A stretch of 64,000 nt of DNA. Origin: Nostoc sp. XA010. GTDB lineage: Bacteria; Cyanobacteriota; Cyanobacteriia; Cyanobacteriales; Nostocaceae. Made by a program: the position numbers and the translations under genes. This document shows, piece after piece, positions 62,792 through 64,000 of this stretch (position 1 is its first letter; each line of letters starts with the position of its first letter). The DNA is taken from positions 248,001-312,000 of the forward strand of contig NZ_JAIVFX010000002.1 of the NCBI RefSeq assembly GCF_020829625.1, given 5' to 3'. A model generated the notes under the pieces. That model was given only the letters and a program-made list of their open reading frames with translations, did not search any database and had not been told where the DNA came from.

Positions 62792-63019
62792 TCAATCTTG
62801 CTTGAAACCACAACCCAAACATCGCATACAAACAAAGAAAGCCGCTAAAACTGAGATTATCTCAAATAGCAATTGAAATGACAAAGGAGCCAGAGCAAAT
62901 CCCCAAACCAGAACAATTGTCCCAACTACCATAGCCGCAATGCGATGAATTTCCTCCTTAGTCCTCAAAGCAAAGAAGAAAGTCCCTAACCCAATTAATA
63001 AGAAGACTAAGCTACTCAT
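62792..63019 (-). CDS. small membrane protein, unknown
   Basis: A 75-residue protein with two or three hydrophobic segments (LVFLLIGLGTFFFAL, IAAMVVGTIVLVWGFALAPL, LLFEIISVLAAFFVCM) and a Cys-containing end (CMRCLGCGFKQD) with a CxxC pattern. Family not recognised. Confidence 0.6.
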   Translation of the reverse strand: MSSLVFLLIGLGTFFFALRTKEEIHRIAAMVVGTIVLVWGFALAPLSFQLLFEIISVLAAFFVCMRCLGCGFKQD

Positions 63020-63891
63020 AAAGATATTTATTAATTATAGCAATCCGATTTGATTTCTGAATCACTCCTAGAGGTAAGGGGCTGGGGACTGGGAAGAAGG
63101 AATAAAGGTGTACTGAGTTTTGTTCAAAAATCAAATATGAGTCCTATAGAAGTGAAAGTAAATCATACAAAGTTATAATGCTGACGAAGATTGCAGACGC
63201 CAATTATCTAAAATTTAGCATATAAACATTTTACAGCCTAGCCTACATTCGGAGACATTTGTAAATTAAATATCAATACAGTTCAGTTTAAAGCGATACA
63301 GAAAACACTAATATCCTAGCCCTACAAACAGTAACAAATTTATTTCGGATGATTTAATCTGCAATTTTTATTACGACATTTGTCTTACTTGCATTAAGTA
63401 TTAATGTTTGTTTAATTTGAGTTTAAATCAATGATGAGTCCCGGTTTACTGTTGTTTGTAGAATCTTTGGGCGTGGTTTTGGGTTCCAATATTGGCACAA
63501 ATAGTAATGCTAGCGATGTCTACAACGGGCTACGCCTAAGCATTTTTGCCTTGCACTGGCTCTCGTGCATTGGTAACAGCTAATCCCTGATGAAAAAACC
63601 AAAATCGGCAGACCTAAAGAGTGTAGGTGGGGTGCTGACAGAAGTAATGGTGATTTTCAGTTATTCTCACCGACCTAATTGATTCTACTTGACTTATCAA
63701 TGTTTCCTGACCTATGTCAGCATTTTTTGTTTTAAAAACCAGTTAAAAAGCGTATTTTCAAGCTCCTAGCGATTTTTTGGGAATTTATCTCTGATTATTT
63801 ACTCAGATGATCTCCATTTGCGGTGTACTCTCAATATACGGTAACTATCACACTCAACCTTTGAGATAAATTACACCCAGAGGTGAATACC
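63020..63891. other. long spacer with repeat fragments
   Basis: 872 bases. A lone terminal piece of the 34971 MITE-like element lies near 63035, a GGGGCTGGGGACTGGG run near 63077, and a DR-A copy at 63513. A 50-codon frame from 63431 (LLFVESLGVVLGSNIGTN) may be a relic of a Na/Pi-cotransporter-type gene, but this is weak. Confidence 0.4.
63513..63541 (+). repeat. dispersed repeat DR-A, copy 6
   Basis: GCGATGTCTACAACGGGCTA then CGCCTAAGC, two changes from copy 2 in reverse. Confidence 0.7.
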
Positions 63892-64000
63892 ATGAAAAAT
63901 TATGCTGATCAACAGGAATTTATATTAAGTCAAATCACAAATAAATATTTTCAGCGCCGAGATTTCAGTGGATGTGACTTGCGTGGAATCGACTTGAAAG
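63892..64000 (+). CDS. pentapeptide-repeat protein, 5' end only
   Basis: An ATG preceded by AGAGGTGA opens a frame that runs off the window: MKNYADQQEFILSQITNKYF, then QRRDFSGCDLRGIDLK. The DFSGCDLRGIDL pattern starts a pentapeptide-repeat beta helix. Only 36 codons are visible. Confidence 0.7.
   Translation, partial: MKNYADQQEFILSQITNKYFQRRDFSGCDLRGIDLK

Noticed and set aside
63431..63583. 50-codon frame with a Na/Pi-cotransporter-like segment
   Set aside because: Too short, and half of it is a DR-A repeat; kept only as a remark in the spacer entry.

Overview
The window comes from a cyanobacterial chromosome, most likely a filamentous heterocyst-forming Nostocales of the Nostoc type. The evidence is the dense scatter of HIP1 octamers (GCGATCGC), heptanucleotide short tandem repeats (TTTTGAC, GGAGTTA, CCCCAAT), orange-carotenoid-protein relatives, CrtO, CYP110-like P450s, NB-ARC/TPR proteins and a thylakoid-lumen pentapeptide protein. 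No rRNA, convincing tRNA, CRISPR array or transposase gene was seen.

Layout. 0-5 kb: an ABC ATPase, then a split orange-carotenoid-protein set (helical carotenoid protein at 955-1485 and C-terminal-domain homologue at 4298-4714) around a HAD phosphatase and queG. 4.8-8 kb: a partner-switching module (RsbW-like kinase and REC-GAF-PP2C phosphatase) and a NarL-type regulator. 8-20.5 kb: envelope and housekeeping genes (WecG-type glycosyltransferase, ftsE, endonuclease V), an orphan protein with an HsdR-N-like start, Uma2, and two FHA genes, one fused to a flavoprotein. 20.5-27.3 kb: a 21-bp minisatellite, then two tandem STAND/TPR paralogues separated by a UPF0175/DUF3368 toxin-antitoxin-like pair; the second paralogue has lost the ATP-binding core. 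28-33 kb: the glycine cleavage genes gcvT-gcvH-gcvP, with gcvP carrying an in-frame repeat insertion. 33-44.6 kb: a sugar-nucleotide reductase, a TPR lipoprotein, an AbfB-domain gene interrupted by one stop codon, CrtO, a DUF2993 protein, two P450s and a phosphoketolase-like enzyme.

44.6-49.4 kb is the most notable accessory island. It holds a retron (DUF3800 protein, a candidate msr-msd RNA bounded by 10-bp inverted repeats, and a reverse transcriptase with NAXXH, YADD and VTG motifs), a PIN toxin pair, hicB followed by a truncated hicA fused to a truncated vapC, a DUF4926/DUF6883 pair, and several decayed copies of the same modules. 49.5-64 kb: a nucleoside phosphorylase, a retropepsin-like protein, a carboxymuconolactone decarboxylase/hydrolase pair, a CIA30-in-SDR protein, a HugZ-like protein, a second copy of the alpha/beta hydrolase of 12 kb ending inside a 7-bp repeat array, a large zinc metalloprotease, a GAF-LuxR regulator, DUF3386, and the start of a pentapeptide-repeat gene at the right edge.

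Two functional threads stand out. One is light and redox stress: carotenoid-binding proteins, the ketocarotenoid enzyme CrtO, and glycine cleavage for photorespiration. The other is defence and genome flux: retron, toxin-antitoxin pairs, STAND proteins, repeats and MITE-like elements.
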